Part shown: in pieces, positions 16,395 to 26,117 of the stretch
How positions within the stretch are numbered: the stretch's first letter is position 1
Layout of the letters: the number at the start of each line of letters is the position of its first letter
Assembly: GCA_900541235.1 (NCBI GenBank)
Contig: UQIW01000002.1
Coordinates: 90,310-154,309, forward strand
Length of the DNA: 64,000 nt
Direction: 5' to 3'
Source: an uncultured Collinsella sp.
Lineage (GTDB): Bacteria > Actinomycetota > Coriobacteriia > Coriobacteriales > Coriobacteriaceae
Position numbers and translations under genes: made by a program
The notes under the pieces: generated by a model
What the model saw: the letters and a program-made list of their open reading frames with translations, nothing else
Databases searched by the model: none
Told to the model about the DNA's origin: nothing

Positions 16395-17438
16395 TTAAGC
16401 CTCCAGCGGATGTGGAGGCACCGATTCGCCGGCGGCAAGGGCAGCCTCGCAGGCCACCACATCGCGCTCGATCTCATCGACCAGCGCCATAAACTCCTCG
16501 TAAGTGGAGCAGCGCACCACATGGGCACGCCAAGCGGCGGCATGGGGCATGCCTTTTAAGTACCAGCTTGCGTACGTGCGGGCACGCGACATGAGCGGCA
16601 GGAGCTCATGCGTCAGCGTTAGGTGCTCACGCAGGGCGTCCAGGCGCTCGACGGAGCTGCGTGCCGGCACCGGTATGCCATCGAGCGCAAGGGCGCGAGC
16701 ATCACCAAAAACCCAGGGATTACCGTAGATGCCGCGCGCGATAAACACCGCGCTGGCACCCGAGCCTTGCAGATGCTCAGCAGCGTCCTCGGCCGAGAAC
16801 ACATCACCCGAACCGATCACGGGAATCTCGACGGCGTCGGCCACCTCATCGACGACCGACCAATCGGCCTGGCCCGTGTAGAGCTGCGTGGCGCAACGAC
16901 CATGCACGGCGACTGCGGCGGCACCGGCGCCTTCGAGCATCTGGGCAAACGTCGCGGCATTACGGTCCTCGGCATAAAAGCCCTTGCGGATCTTTACGGT
17001 CACGGGCACATGCGCCGCGCCCACCGTGGCCTCGACGATCTTCTCGGATAAATCGGGCGTGCGCATAAGGGCAGAGCCCTCGCCCTTGGTGACGACCTTG
17101 CGAGCCGGACAGGCCATGTTGATATCAATCAATGACAGGCGATCGCCCACACGCTCCTCGACGGCGGCGACGGCACTCGCAAACTGATCGGGCTTGGAGC
17201 CAAAGAGCTGCACGCAAATCTGCTGCTCCTCGTCGGCCGGTAGCACCAGGCGCCAGGTCTTGTTGCTGGCATAGGCAAGGCCCGCCACGCTCACCATCTC
17301 GCTGTAGGCAAGGTTGGCACCGCGGCGACGACACATGATGCGGTAGGCAGGGTCGGTCACGCCCGCCATGGGAGCCATAAGGAACGGCTGCTCGGCATAG
17401 GCGCCCAGCAGCCGCTTGCTGTATTCAGAAAGCGCCAT
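16395..17438 (-). CDS. dus: tRNA-dihydrouridine synthase (DusB type)
   Basis: This FMN enzyme reduces uridines in the tRNA D loop. The 347-residue TIM-barrel protein shows APMAGVTD near residue 23, the catalytic-cysteine region DINMACPARKVVTKGEGSAL, VTVKIRKGF and the FMN phosphate loop VIGSGDVFS. The length and motif forms fit DusB. It lies between lepA and hemW with 2-4 base gaps, so all three are co-transcribed. Confidence 0.93.
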   Translation of the reverse strand: MALSEYSKRLLGAYAEQPFLMAPMAGVTDPAYRIMCRRRGANLAYSEMVSVAGLAYASNKTWRLVLPADEEQQICVQLFGSKPDQFASAVAAVEERVGDRLSLIDINMACPARKVVTKGEGSALMRTPDLSEKIVEATVGAAHVPVTVKIRKGFYAEDRNAATFAQMLEGAGAAAVAVHGRCATQLYTGQADWSVVDEVADAVEIPVIGSGDVFSAEDAAEHLQGSGASAVFIARGIYGNPWVFGDARALALDGIPVPARSSVERLDALREHLTLTHELLPLMSRARTYASWYLKGMPHAAAWRAHVVRCSTYEEFMALVDEIERDVVACEAALAAGESVPPHPLEA

Positions 17439-17442
17439 AGAC

Positions 17443-19254
17443 CTACTCGTCCACCTTGAGGATCGCCATAAAGGCCTCCTGCGGGACCTCGACCGAGCCG
17501 ATGGCCTTCATGCGTTTCTTGCCCTCTTTCTGCTTCTCGAGCAGCTTACGCTTACGCGAGATATCGCCGCCGTAGCACTTAGCAAGCACGTCCTTGCGAC
17601 GCGCCTTGACGGTGGAGCGGGCAATGATCTTGTTGCCGATAGCACCCTGAATGGGCACCTCGAACAGCTGACGCGGAATAATCTCCTTGAGCTTGTCGCA
17701 TAGGCCGCGGGCAAGACCGTAGGCCTTGTCCTTGTGGACGATAAACGACAGCGCGTCCACCTCGTCGCCCGAAAGCAAGATATCGAGCTTGACGAGCTCG
17801 GAGGGACGATACTCGTTGAACTCGTAGTCGAGCGAGGCATAGCCCTTGGTACGGCTCTTGAGCTGATCGAAGAAGTCCAAGATGAGCTCGGCAAGCGGCA
17901 TATCAAAGCGCATCTCGACCGACTTGCTCGTGAGATGGATCATGTCGGTAGTAATGCCGCGGTGCTCGATAGCGAGCTGCATGACGGCACCCGTATACTC
18001 GGGCGGGCAGATGATCTTTGCCTTGAGGTAGGGCTCCTCGATACGCTCGATGCGCGTAGCCTCGGGCAGATCCTGCGGGCTACGGACATCAATCATCTCG
18101 CCGTCAGTCTTGTAGACGTGATAGTCCACCGAGGGGCTCGTGGCAATGAGGTCCAAGTTGAACTCGCGCTCCAGGCGCTCCTTGACGACTTCCATGTGCA
18201 GCAGGCCCAGGAAGCCCACGCGGAAGCCAAAGCCGAGCGCCACCGAGGTCTCGGGCTCCCACACCAACGACGGGTCGTTGACGTGCAGCTTATCGAGCGC
18301 ATCACGCAGGTTCTCGTAGTCCTTGTTATCGATCGGGAACAGGCCCGTATAGACCATGGGCTTGGCCTCGCGGTAACCGGGAAGCGGCTCGGGGCAGGGA
18401 TTCGACGCCCACGTGAGGGTATCGCCCACGCGAACGGCCTCGGGGTCCTTCAGGCCCGTGACCACGTATCCGACCTCGCCGACCGTCAGCGCGTCGACCG
18501 GGGTCTCGGCGGGACGCTTGACGCCCACGCCATCGACCAAAAAGTCGCCCTTTGCCTGCATCATGCGCAGGGTATCGCCTTTTTTGATGGATCCGTCAAA
18601 GACGCGCACCGTGGCGACGACGCCACGATACTCGTCGAAGTACGAATCCAGAATGAGTGCCTTGAGCGGCGCGTTCGCATCGCCCTTGGGCGGAGAGATC
18701 AAAAAGACAATGGACTCTAGCAGATCGTGGATGCCCTCGCCGGTCTTGCCCGAGACACACACGGCATCATCGGCAGGAATCGCCAGGTCATCCTCGATCT
18801 CGGTCTTAACCTCATCGGGATGGGCCGAGGGCAGGTCAATCTTGTTGATGGCCGGCACAATGTCCAGATTGGCGTTCATGGCGAGCGTCGCGTTGGAGAC
18901 GGTCTGCGCCTCGACGCCCTGCGTGGCGTCGACAACGAGCACCGCGCCCTCACAGGCTGCCAGCGAGCGCGAGACCTCGTAGGTAAAGTCCACGTGGCCC
19001 GGCGTATCGATCAGATTGAACTGATACGTCTCGCCATCGTCGGCGTCATAGGACACGCGAACGGCATTGGACTTGATCGTGATGCCGCGCTCGCGCTCGA
19101 TATCCATAGTGTCGAGCAGCTGCGACTCCATATCGCGCTCGTCAACGGTATGGGTGAGCTCGAGAATGCGGTCACTGATCGTGGACTTGCCATGGTCGAT
19201 GTGCGCAACAATCGAGAAGTTGCGGATGTGGGAAATGTCAATTGAAGTATTCAT
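17443..19254 (-). CDS. lepA: Elongation factor 4 (LepA)
   Basis: The start is the ATG at 19254 (MNTSIDISHIRNFSIVAHID); the longer frame runs through the rpsT terminator. The 603-residue GTPase has AHIDHGKST, DTPGHVDF and NKIDLPSA, then the EF-G-like domains and the LepA-specific C-terminal domain (SRKRKLLEKQKEGKKRMK). It remodels ribosomes and helps 30S assembly. The sequence is full length and conventional. Confidence 0.96.
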   Translation of the reverse strand: MNTSIDISHIRNFSIVAHIDHGKSTISDRILELTHTVDERDMESQLLDTMDIERERGITIKSNAVRVSYDADDGETYQFNLIDTPGHVDFTYEVSRSLAACEGAVLVVDATQGVEAQTVSNATLAMNANLDIVPAINKIDLPSAHPDEVKTEIEDDLAIPADDAVCVSGKTGEGIHDLLESIVFLISPPKGDANAPLKALILDSYFDEYRGVVATVRVFDGSIKKGDTLRMMQAKGDFLVDGVGVKRPAETPVDALTVGEVGYVVTGLKDPEAVRVGDTLTWASNPCPEPLPGYREAKPMVYTGLFPIDNKDYENLRDALDKLHVNDPSLVWEPETSVALGFGFRVGFLGLLHMEVVKERLEREFNLDLIATSPSVDYHVYKTDGEMIDVRSPQDLPEATRIERIEEPYLKAKIICPPEYTGAVMQLAIEHRGITTDMIHLTSKSVEMRFDMPLAELILDFFDQLKSRTKGYASLDYEFNEYRPSELVKLDILLSGDEVDALSFIVHKDKAYGLARGLCDKLKEIIPRQLFEVPIQGAIGNKIIARSTVKARRKDVLAKCYGGDISRKRKLLEKQKEGKKRMKAIGSVEVPQEAFMAILKVDE

Positions 19255-19284
19255 GCGGACTATCTTACCCGAGCGATACAAAAA

Positions 19285-19314
19285 ATGGAGCCTGTTCCAT
19301 AAAACAGGCTCCAT
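19285..19314 (-). terminator. Rho-independent terminator of rpsT
   Basis: ATGGAGCCTGTT (19285-19296) and AACAGGCTCCAT (19303-19314) form a perfect 12-bp stem with a 6-base loop. On the minus strand the stem is followed by a run of T (the A run just before 19285). It lies 36 bases past the rpsT stop and separates rpsT from lepA. Confidence 0.9.
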
Positions 19315-19350
19315 TTATGCGCGTAATCTGTGTGGTGTGAAATTTACAAC

Positions 19351-19617
19351 TTAGGCGTTGATGCTGTTCACGAGCTTGGCAAGACCGGACTTGCGGTTGG
19401 AAGCCTGGTTCTTGTGGATAACATGCTTGGCGGCAGCCATGTCAAGACGCTTGGTGACGGTCTTGAGGGCAGCCTGGGCCTTCTCGGCGTCGCCCTCGGC
19501 GACGGCGGACTGGACGTGCTTGGTCAGCGTCTTGAGCTCGGACTTGACAGCCTTGTTACGCATGCGAGCTGCCTCATTGGTGCGGATACGCTTCTTCTGA
19601 GACTTGATGTTTGCCAC
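19351..19617 (-). CDS. rpsT: 30S ribosomal protein S20
   Basis: The start is the GTG at 19617 (MANIKSQKKRIRTNE), preceded by AAAGGA; the upstream ATG frame is noncoding. The 88-residue, Lys/Ala-rich helical protein is a standard S20 that binds the 5' domain of 16S rRNA. It is monocistronic, with its own terminator. Confidence 0.96.
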   Translation of the reverse strand: MANIKSQKKRIRTNEAARMRNKAVKSELKTLTKHVQSAVAEGDAEKAQAALKTVTKRLDMAAAKHVIHKNQASNRKSGLAKLVNSINA

Positions 19618-19750
19618 TTCTGGAGTTCCTTTCGAGTTCCTTGCAAAAAATGTATGACACCTCTGAGACACGGTGAGGTCATGCAAGCGCCTACTATAGC
19701 ACGCTCCCCCTCAAAGGGATAGAACGAATTTGTCAAATAGGCAGGTATCA

Positions 19751-20713
19751 TCACGATTTTCTCAAGATGTTCGTAATCCAGAGCAAAAGCGCGGTCTGAG
19801 AATCGGCCGAACCCTTCAGTGCGAGCTCCACATCGACCGCGCCCTCGAGCGCGGCAACGAGCTCTGCCATCGAAAAGCGACGTGCCCAGGTCAGGTGATT
19901 CTTGACCTGCCAGGACTGGAGCTTAAGTGTTGCAGCCAGCTCACGACCCTGTCCGCGCGCATCGAGCGCCTTGGCAACGATAAGCTCGCGGATGCGGCCG
20001 CACAGCAATGTGTAAGTCCACACGTAGCTCTTGGCGGGCAGTAGATTGAAGAGCTCGAGCGAGCGTCGCATGTCACGGGCCGAGACCGCATTGAGAAAGT
20101 CCCAGGGTTGAACCTCGGCCGTACGTACAATCCAGCGCTCAACGTCGACAAGCTCAATCTGGGGCACCTCGACCATCTGGGCAAGCTTAGCCAAGTCGTT
20201 ATCGAGCATGCGAGTGTTTTCACCCGAACGCGAGACGAGTTCCTCGGCGGCCGCCGTCGTGATCGACTTGCCGTGCTGCGTCGCCATCTGCTGCACGCGG
20301 CGCGGTAGCTCCCAGCGCTTGGTGCCGGAGCAATCGATCACAGCCTTCTTGTCGATCTTGGCGATCGCCTTATACAGGCGCGTGTTCTTGGCAAGCGAGT
20401 CGGCGATGATGAGGCAGACCGTTGTGGGACTGGGACTCGCCAGATACTCGACGAGCGGCTCCGAGACCGACTTGGCGAGCTTTGAGCAGCCATCAAGGAT
20501 TACCAGGCGAAACTCACTGCCCATGGGAAAGGTGTTGAGCGATCCGATAATCGACTCGATATCGGGGTCTTTGGTCATATCGCGCTCGTCGAGGTTGAAC
20601 TCGACCATGCCCGACTTTTCCAGACGCGCTTTCATACGCGAGACGGCGTGATCGCGCTTGACTCCGTCGGTACCGACGATCAGATATGCCGGCAGCAGAC
20701 CGGTTTCGGACAT
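19751..20713 (-). CDS. holA: DNA polymerase III subunit delta
   Basis: The start at 20713 (MSETGLLPAYLIVGTDGVKR) follows GGGAGGGGAG. The 320-residue protein begins with the delta subunit pattern AYLIVGTDGVKRDHAVSRMK. It continues with the AAA-like fold lacking a P-loop and ends in the C-terminal collar domain. It opens the sliding clamp within the clamp loader. It follows comEC, a widespread gene order. Confidence 0.9.
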   Translation of the reverse strand: MSETGLLPAYLIVGTDGVKRDHAVSRMKARLEKSGMVEFNLDERDMTKDPDIESIIGSLNTFPMGSEFRLVILDGCSKLAKSVSEPLVEYLASPSPTTVCLIIADSLAKNTRLYKAIAKIDKKAVIDCSGTKRWELPRRVQQMATQHGKSITTAAAEELVSRSGENTRMLDNDLAKLAQMVEVPQIELVDVERWIVRTAEVQPWDFLNAVSARDMRRSLELFNLLPAKSYVWTYTLLCGRIRELIVAKALDARGQGRELAATLKLQSWQVKNHLTWARRFSMAELVAALEGAVDVELALKGSADSQTALLLWITNILRKS

Positions 20714-20791
20714 TGCGCTCCCCTCCCGCAGGCCTTCGTATTCGCTCCGTGCCATTCTAGCCCAGGGGCCCACCACACGCCAACGACGTCG

Positions 20792-23095
20792 TCACGGTCG
20801 CTGGCATCGCATCGCAAAGCCATTCGCAGCCGGCGTGACGGTAATGTCGCCGTGTTCGATAGTGCACGCGAACACGCCGCCCGCTTCCTTAACGGCATCG
20901 ATGCAGGCATCGGACGGATGGCCGTATCGATTCCCTTCGCCCGCACTCGCGAGGGAAAGCTCGGGCTTCAGGACGTCCAGCAACTCATCATCGACTGAAA
21001 CCTTAGAGCCGTGATGCCCAAGTTTAAGTACGTCGATATCCCCCACCTCCTGCACGAATTCCCGTTCTTGGTCGATCTCGGCATCACCGGTGAGGAGCAT
21101 ACGCAGGCCCTTGCCTTCCTGAACATATGAGAGCAGCAGGACAAGCGAGTCCTCATTTCCCTCGCCATCCACGGACTCGAATGGCCACATCACGCGGGCG
21201 CAAAATGAGCCGATATCGACCGTATCCCCACGGCGCACCTGCCGATACTCCACGCCAGGTCGGTTCAATACCTCGGCAGGAGCATCCTCCAGCGCATCCG
21301 CCGCCACGGCAATCGTACCGACCGAAAACTGTTCGAGCACGGCAGGCAGACCACCCCAGTGATCCTCATCCCAATGCGTCACAAAGACGGCATCGATATG
21401 GTGCACGTTATTGCGAACCAACGCCGCCACCACGCGCTCGTCGAGCCCGCAGTCGACGAGCGCCACTGCGCCGCCCTGGCGAATAATAATCGCATCGGCC
21501 TGGCCCACATCGAGCACCGTCACCGAAGGCGGAGCGAATCGATCCCAGTAGACGTACGGAATCGCAGCCAAGAGCACCAGGCATGCAAGCCCCACCGCCA
21601 TAGGACGTGCACGGGGACGCGGCCACCAGACCAGCAGAAACGCCAGCAAACACGGCACTAGGTAAATCCACATGCTATCGGGCGGCACACTCACGGATGC
21701 ATCCGGCACGGCGGCAAACAGCTGCTCGAAGAACAGCGCGCAACGGGCGGCAATCATGGGCACAACAAGCGCCCAAGTCCGCAACGGTGCCACGAGCGAA
21801 AAGGGAACCATCACAATCGACACAGCAAGCAGTACGCTCACCACCGGACCGATGACCGCATTTGCCAGCGGAGCAATGAGCGAGAACGTACCGAAGGCGG
21901 GAATGGTAATGGGAAGAGTCGCCAGTTGCGAACACAGCGTGACGGAAAGCATGCTGGCGACGCCCGATGGCACACCCAGCTCACCCAAAGCGAAGGTCCC
22001 ATAGGGGCAAAAGCACAGAATGGCTAAGACGCTGACACATGAAAGCTGAAAGCCCATCTCGAACAGCACCGTCGGCCGCAGTAGCACAAAGATGGACATG
22101 GTTGCGAAGAGTGCCGATGCGCCGTGCCGGCGACGCCCCGCGCCGTTTACGACAAGCGTCGCGAACACCATGCAGCACGCGCGCACGGCCGAGGAAGACG
22201 CGCCCGTAAAAGCAGCGTAGCCCACAAGCGTTATCGCCAATATCGCCCGCTGAAGACCACGTGAGCACCGAGTCTTTTGCAATACACCCTCGATTACAAA
22301 CCCCACGATAGCCAAATGGCTGCCCGAGACGGCGATTAGATGCGCCGTTCCCGTCACCGAAAACCAGTCGCCCGCCGGCTGGGCGCGCAGCTCGGCCGAA
22401 CGACCACAGGCGACACCGGCTATGAGCGCACGCGCCGGGTCGGTCGCAGGCGCGATGGACGCAAGCAGCCCATTTCGCAGCCGAAGCAGCGGCCCCGGAG
22501 AGCACTCGTCGACCGACACAATCCGAACGGCTTTAACCTTGCGCACCTCGCCTCGGAGCACGCGCGATCGTCCATATGCATCGTTCTCAAAACGTGAAAC
22601 GCGACCGATAACACGCGCGTGCGCCCCGACCTTGAGCTCGAGGTCGCACGATAGGCGAACCGTTGCCAAGTTCTTACCGTCCGCACGTGCCTCGCAGGTA
22701 TAGGAATACACGTCGTCGTTTATGGATGGATCGCCCTGCACGACAAACTCGAGGCCGCTTGCCGCTCGACCGTCGAGCGCTTTAGAGGCGCTTAGCGCAC
22801 CCACAGCCCACCACGCCGAGACGACCGCTCCCGCCACGAGACCGACGGACGCGGCATACAGCCACCGCTTCCAAGGGGCAAGCGGTGCACAAAATTGAGC
22901 CAGCACAACGAATGCCGCCGCCGCAACGGGAATGGCCCATAGCAGCCCGACCGCCGGCGCCTGCTCCCTCAGCAGCACATCAGCGGCCACGTTGAGCACC
23001 AAGGCGCAGCTCATGCACACGCCGGCACACAGGGCCATCGTCCACGGCATCAGGGGCCGCGGAGGCATCACATGCTCGCGCTCGGTCGCACTCAT
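20792..23095 (-). CDS. comEC: DNA uptake channel ComEC/Rec2
   Basis: The start at 23095 overlaps the comEA stop as ATGA. The 767-residue protein has N-terminal membrane helices and a DUF4131-type region. The competence core follows (TGTAHLIAVSGSHLAIVGFV near residue 250) with many further helices. The C-terminal metallo-beta-lactamase-like domain has THWDEDHWGG and LLTGDAEID, GHHGSK. ComEC forms the membrane pore for single-stranded DNA during transformation. All three expected parts are intact. Confidence 0.94.
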   Translation of the reverse strand: MSATEREHVMPPRPLMPWTMALCAGVCMSCALVLNVAADVLLREQAPAVGLLWAIPVAAAAFVVLAQFCAPLAPWKRWLYAASVGLVAGAVVSAWWAVGALSASKALDGRAASGLEFVVQGDPSINDDVYSYTCEARADGKNLATVRLSCDLELKVGAHARVIGRVSRFENDAYGRSRVLRGEVRKVKAVRIVSVDECSPGPLLRLRNGLLASIAPATDPARALIAGVACGRSAELRAQPAGDWFSVTGTAHLIAVSGSHLAIVGFVIEGVLQKTRCSRGLQRAILAITLVGYAAFTGASSSAVRACCMVFATLVVNGAGRRRHGASALFATMSIFVLLRPTVLFEMGFQLSCVSVLAILCFCPYGTFALGELGVPSGVASMLSVTLCSQLATLPITIPAFGTFSLIAPLANAVIGPVVSVLLAVSIVMVPFSLVAPLRTWALVVPMIAARCALFFEQLFAAVPDASVSVPPDSMWIYLVPCLLAFLLVWWPRPRARPMAVGLACLVLLAAIPYVYWDRFAPPSVTVLDVGQADAIIIRQGGAVALVDCGLDERVVAALVRNNVHHIDAVFVTHWDEDHWGGLPAVLEQFSVGTIAVAADALEDAPAEVLNRPGVEYRQVRRGDTVDIGSFCARVMWPFESVDGEGNEDSLVLLLSYVQEGKGLRMLLTGDAEIDQEREFVQEVGDIDVLKLGHHGSKVSVDDELLDVLKPELSLASAGEGNRYGHPSDACIDAVKEAGGVFACTIEHGDITVTPAANGFAMRCQRP

Positions 23096-23802
23096 ACGCA
23101 GATGCAATCTTTGATTTTGGCAAGCTTCTTCTCGCCGATTCCCGACACACGCATCAGATCGTCAACCGAGGCAAAAGCACCGTTCTTTGTCCGCTCATCG
23201 ATAATCGACTGCGCCATGGAGGGACCGATGCCCGAGAGCGTCTGCAGCTCTGCCGAGCTTGCCGTATTAATGTTTACGAGGCCCGTTGCGCCACTCACGC
23301 CCAATGATGCGGAAGCCCCACCATCAACACCGGCTTCCGCAATGGACACCTGCTCCCCTACCGTTGGAACGTGAATCTTCTGTCCATCGACGACCTTAGA
23401 TGCCCGATTGAGCCCCGTAACGTCTGCCTCGGGCGCCAGCCCGCCGGCGGCATCAATCGCCTGAGCCACCCGCGCGCCATCCTTGAGGCGATATACACCG
23501 GGCGACACAACGGCGCCATCAACATCGACATAGACCTCTGCCGCGGCAGACGCCTTAGACGAAGAGCCTTCGGATGTCTTTCCGCTCGAGGCATCGCCGG
23601 ATCCCGGCTCCACTAACGAGCCCGAACCATCAGTGCGCTCAAACGACACGCCGCCAGTACCGCCGCCAAGGTTCGCCATCGCCAAGCCGCTCGCCATCGC
23701 AATGACGACCAGTATCGCCATCACCACTGCCTTGTGACCGAGCAGCTTGTCCGCCCAGCGGTCCATCTTTTTGACCCGTTCGTGTTGTTCGCGCTGCGCC
23801 AT
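23092..23802 (-). CDS. comEA: Competence DNA receptor ComEA
   Basis: The start at 23802 (MAQREQHERVKKMDRWADK) follows GGGAGG. The 236-residue protein has one N-terminal membrane helix (VVMAILVVIAMASGLAMANL). A Ser/Gly-rich linker and a SLBB domain (VDGAVVSPGVYRLKDGARV) follow. The C-terminal helix-hairpin-helix pair (LVNINTASSAELQTLSGIG, then MRVSGIGEKKLAKIK) binds double-stranded DNA outside the cell and hands it to ComEC. It is coupled to comEC by a 4-base overlap. Confidence 0.94.
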   Translation of the reverse strand: MAQREQHERVKKMDRWADKLLGHKAVVMAILVVIAMASGLAMANLGGGTGGVSFERTDGSGSLVEPGSGDASSGKTSEGSSSKASAAAEVYVDVDGAVVSPGVYRLKDGARVAQAIDAAGGLAPEADVTGLNRASKVVDGQKIHVPTVGEQVSIAEAGVDGGASASLGVSGATGLVNINTASSAELQTLSGIGPSMAQSIIDERTKNGAFASVDDLMRVSGIGEKKLAKIKDCICV

Positions 23803-23975
23803 AGCAAAACCTCCCAACACCATCGTGTCAGGAAAAAAGCCCTGCAACAGCCACGCTCCAAAACCGGTTTTAGCGGTCAAACCAAATACCGACCAAAACC
23901 TTGCACAAATCTGTCCATTTATTCAGGCACACGTCAGCAAATGAACACTTAGCCGCAAAAAGCCCAGATAGCAAA

Positions 23976-24005
23976 AGACCGACGATGCAGGCGCATCGTC
24001 GGTCT
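23976..24005 (-). terminator. Terminator after thiI
   Basis: AGACCGACGATGC (23976-23988) pairs perfectly with GCATCGTCGGTCT (23993-24005) around AGGC. On the minus strand it is followed by TTTTGC. It lies 10 bases past the thiI stop and ends the mihF-gmk-rpoZ-thiI unit. Confidence 0.88.
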
Positions 24006-24015
24006 ATGCACAAAT

Positions 24016-25260
24016 TTACTCGTGATCTTGGTAAATCTCACGCGGAGCAAGCTCCGAATGTTTGCGTTTTAAGGTCTTGGGGGCCTTATACGTGTTGCTT
24101 TCGAAGTCGATGTACTCAGTCTGCTTGAGTAGGCGCTCGATCATCTCCTCGTGATCGAACAACTCCCAGGCCTCATGCACGGCATCGAGTTTAGCGTGCG
24201 TCTCGGGACGACGCGGCATAAACAGCGTGCAGCAGTCGGGAGCGGCCTCGGTCGAGATATCGAACGTACCGATCTCCTCGGCGCGCGCGATGATCTCCTG
24301 CTTGTCCGAACCGATGAGCGGACGGAACACGGGGATCTTCACGGCCTCGTTAACGGCCATGATATTCTCAAGCGTTTGGGAGGCAACCTGCCCAAGCGAT
24401 TCGCCCGTCACGATGGCCTTGGCGCCCTCGATGTGTGCAATGCGCTCGGCAACCGAATACATAATGCGGCGATACATGATCACGCGCAGGTTGCTGGGAC
24501 AGGTGACCGAAATCTCACGCTGGCAGTCGCCAAACGGCACCATGTACAGGCGGCCGATCTGGACACCCGGCTCAAGCGCACGGATGATGTCCTGCACCAA
24601 ATACTCGCTCGTATCGGGCGTCTGCGGACGACCAGAGAAATGCACCGGCACGCACACCGCGCCGCGACGCGCGAGCATCCAGGTCGCCACCGGAGAATCG
24701 ATACCCGACGACAGCAGCGTCACGACCTTGCCGGCAGAACCCACCGGCAGACCGCCCACGCCGCGCTCGGAGCGCGCATACACGTAGACACTACCCTGGA
24801 CCACCAGTACGTGCACCATCGCATCGGGGTCGTGCATTTGAACCTTTTTATCGGGGAAGGCCTCACACAGCACCTCGCCCACCTGACGATTGATGTCAAT
24901 CGAGGTGAGCTCATAGTCAGTATTGGAGCGCTTGGCGTGCACCTTAAACGAATCGAAGGAACCAAACTCGCGCAGCGCCTTCACGGCGGCGGCACAGTAC
25001 TCCTGAGGGTCGCGATTGGTGTGATACGCCAAAGACACACGGGCAACGCCGGGAACGGTGCGGATGACACGCGCCGCCTCATCGGCCTGATGCTCGTTAA
25101 AGGTCACGAGGATATAACCGGAAATTCGAGACACGGCATTCACGGAAAAGGCGGCCAAGGCCGCCTTGATGTTATCCATGAGGATATGCTCAAAATGTGC
25201 GCGGTTCTTACCCTTCAGTCCAACCTCGTGATAGTGGACCAGGCAGACGCGAGCCGCCAT
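24016..25260 (-). CDS. thiI: tRNA sulfurtransferase ThiI (no rhodanese domain)
   Basis: This enzyme makes 4-thiouridine at position 8 of tRNA and can supply sulfur for thiamine. The 414-residue protein has the ferredoxin-like and THUMP domains (about 1-165) and the PP-loop SSGIDSPVATWML near residue 185. The adenylation domain ends without the C-terminal rhodanese domain found in E. coli ThiI; many Gram-positives share this short form. It starts one base after the rpoZ stop. Confidence 0.94.
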   Translation of the reverse strand: MAARVCLVHYHEVGLKGKNRAHFEHILMDNIKAALAAFSVNAVSRISGYILVTFNEHQADEAARVIRTVPGVARVSLAYHTNRDPQEYCAAAVKALREFGSFDSFKVHAKRSNTDYELTSIDINRQVGEVLCEAFPDKKVQMHDPDAMVHVLVVQGSVYVYARSERGVGGLPVGSAGKVVTLLSSGIDSPVATWMLARRGAVCVPVHFSGRPQTPDTSEYLVQDIIRALEPGVQIGRLYMVPFGDCQREISVTCPSNLRVIMYRRIMYSVAERIAHIEGAKAIVTGESLGQVASQTLENIMAVNEAVKIPVFRPLIGSDKQEIIARAEEIGTFDISTEAAPDCCTLFMPRRPETHAKLDAVHEAWELFDHEEMIERLLKQTEYIDFESNTYKAPKTLKRKHSELAPREIYQDHE

Positions 25261-25542
25261 TTAGGCTTCAGCAACCTTGTGGCCGAGCGCCTTCTCGTAA
25301 CGGGCCTCGTCGTAAGAGATGTCGCCGTCGACAATCTCGTCCATAGCCATCGAGATGGTATCGGCACCGGAAAGCCCGATGGTGATGTCATCGACATCCT
25401 GGACGGCAAGCACACGGTTGTGCTGGCCACGCAGCATGCTATTGATGTCGCAGGCGCGCTTGGAGGCAAGCGAAGCGAGCAGGAAGCGGTTGTGATCGGT
25501 CTTCTCCAGAAGATCGTCAATGCAAGGCTTTACAACGGACAC
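25261..25542 (-). CDS. rpoZ: RNA polymerase omega subunit
   Basis: The 93-residue product begins MSVVKPCIDDLLEKTDHNRF and carries the omega pattern FLLASLASKRACDINSML. It continues with an acidic stretch and the DEIVDGDISYDEAR tail. It supports RNA polymerase assembly. The position right after gmk is the usual one. Confidence 0.92.
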   Translation of the reverse strand: MSVVKPCIDDLLEKTDHNRFLLASLASKRACDINSMLRGQHNRVLAVQDVDDITIGLSGADTISMAMDEIVDGDISYDEARYEKALGHKVAEA

Positions 25543-25547
25543 GGACC

Positions 25548-26117
25548 TCAGATCCTTTCATGCATATCGAGAACGCGAACGAGCTCATCGGTCGCGCGGT
25601 CGAGATCGTCATTAACCACGACGTCGTCGTAGCGGTCGGCAAGGGCAAGCTCATCGGCGGCGTTTGCCATACGCAGCTCAATCGTCTCGGGCGTCTCGGT
25701 ACCGCGACCGACTAGACGCTCGCGAAGCACCTCAAGCGAAGGCGGCTTGATAAAGATCAGCACGGCCTCGGGGAAACGCTCCTTGACCTGCAGGGCTCCC
25801 TGGACATCGATCTCCAAGATCAGAGACGAGCCAGAGGCGAGCTTGGATGTGACCTCGCTCACCAAGGTGCCGTAGCAGTTACCGTGGACCTCGGCCCACT
25901 CAACAAACTCACCGTTTGCCACGCGGCGGTCGAACTCCTCGCGCGTCAGGAAAAAGTAGTTGACGCCGTCGACCTCACCTTTACGTGGTGCTCGCGTGGT
26001 AGCCGAAACCGTCAGGCCCAGGTTCGAGCGGCGCTCGCGCACACGAGTGACGAGCGTGCCCTTGCCTGCGCCTGACGGTCCAGAAATCACAAAGAGCTTG
26101 GAATCCTGAGCGCTCAC
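25548..26117 (-). CDS. gmk: Guanylate kinase
   Basis: This enzyme converts GMP to GDP with ATP. The 189-residue protein shows the P-loop SGPSGAGKGTLV near residues 12-23, the GMP-binding pattern TTRAPRKGEVDGVNYFF and LEIDVQGALQVKE. Its GTG start at 26117 abuts the mihF stop, so translation is probably coupled. The mihF-gmk-rpoZ order is characteristic of actinobacteria. Confidence 0.95.
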   Translation of the reverse strand: MSAQDSKLFVISGPSGAGKGTLVTRVRERRSNLGLTVSATTRAPRKGEVDGVNYFFLTREEFDRRVANGEFVEWAEVHGNCYGTLVSEVTSKLASGSSLILEIDVQGALQVKERFPEAVLIFIKPPSLEVLRERLVGRGTETPETIELRMANAADELALADRYDDVVVNDDLDRATDELVRVLDMHERI

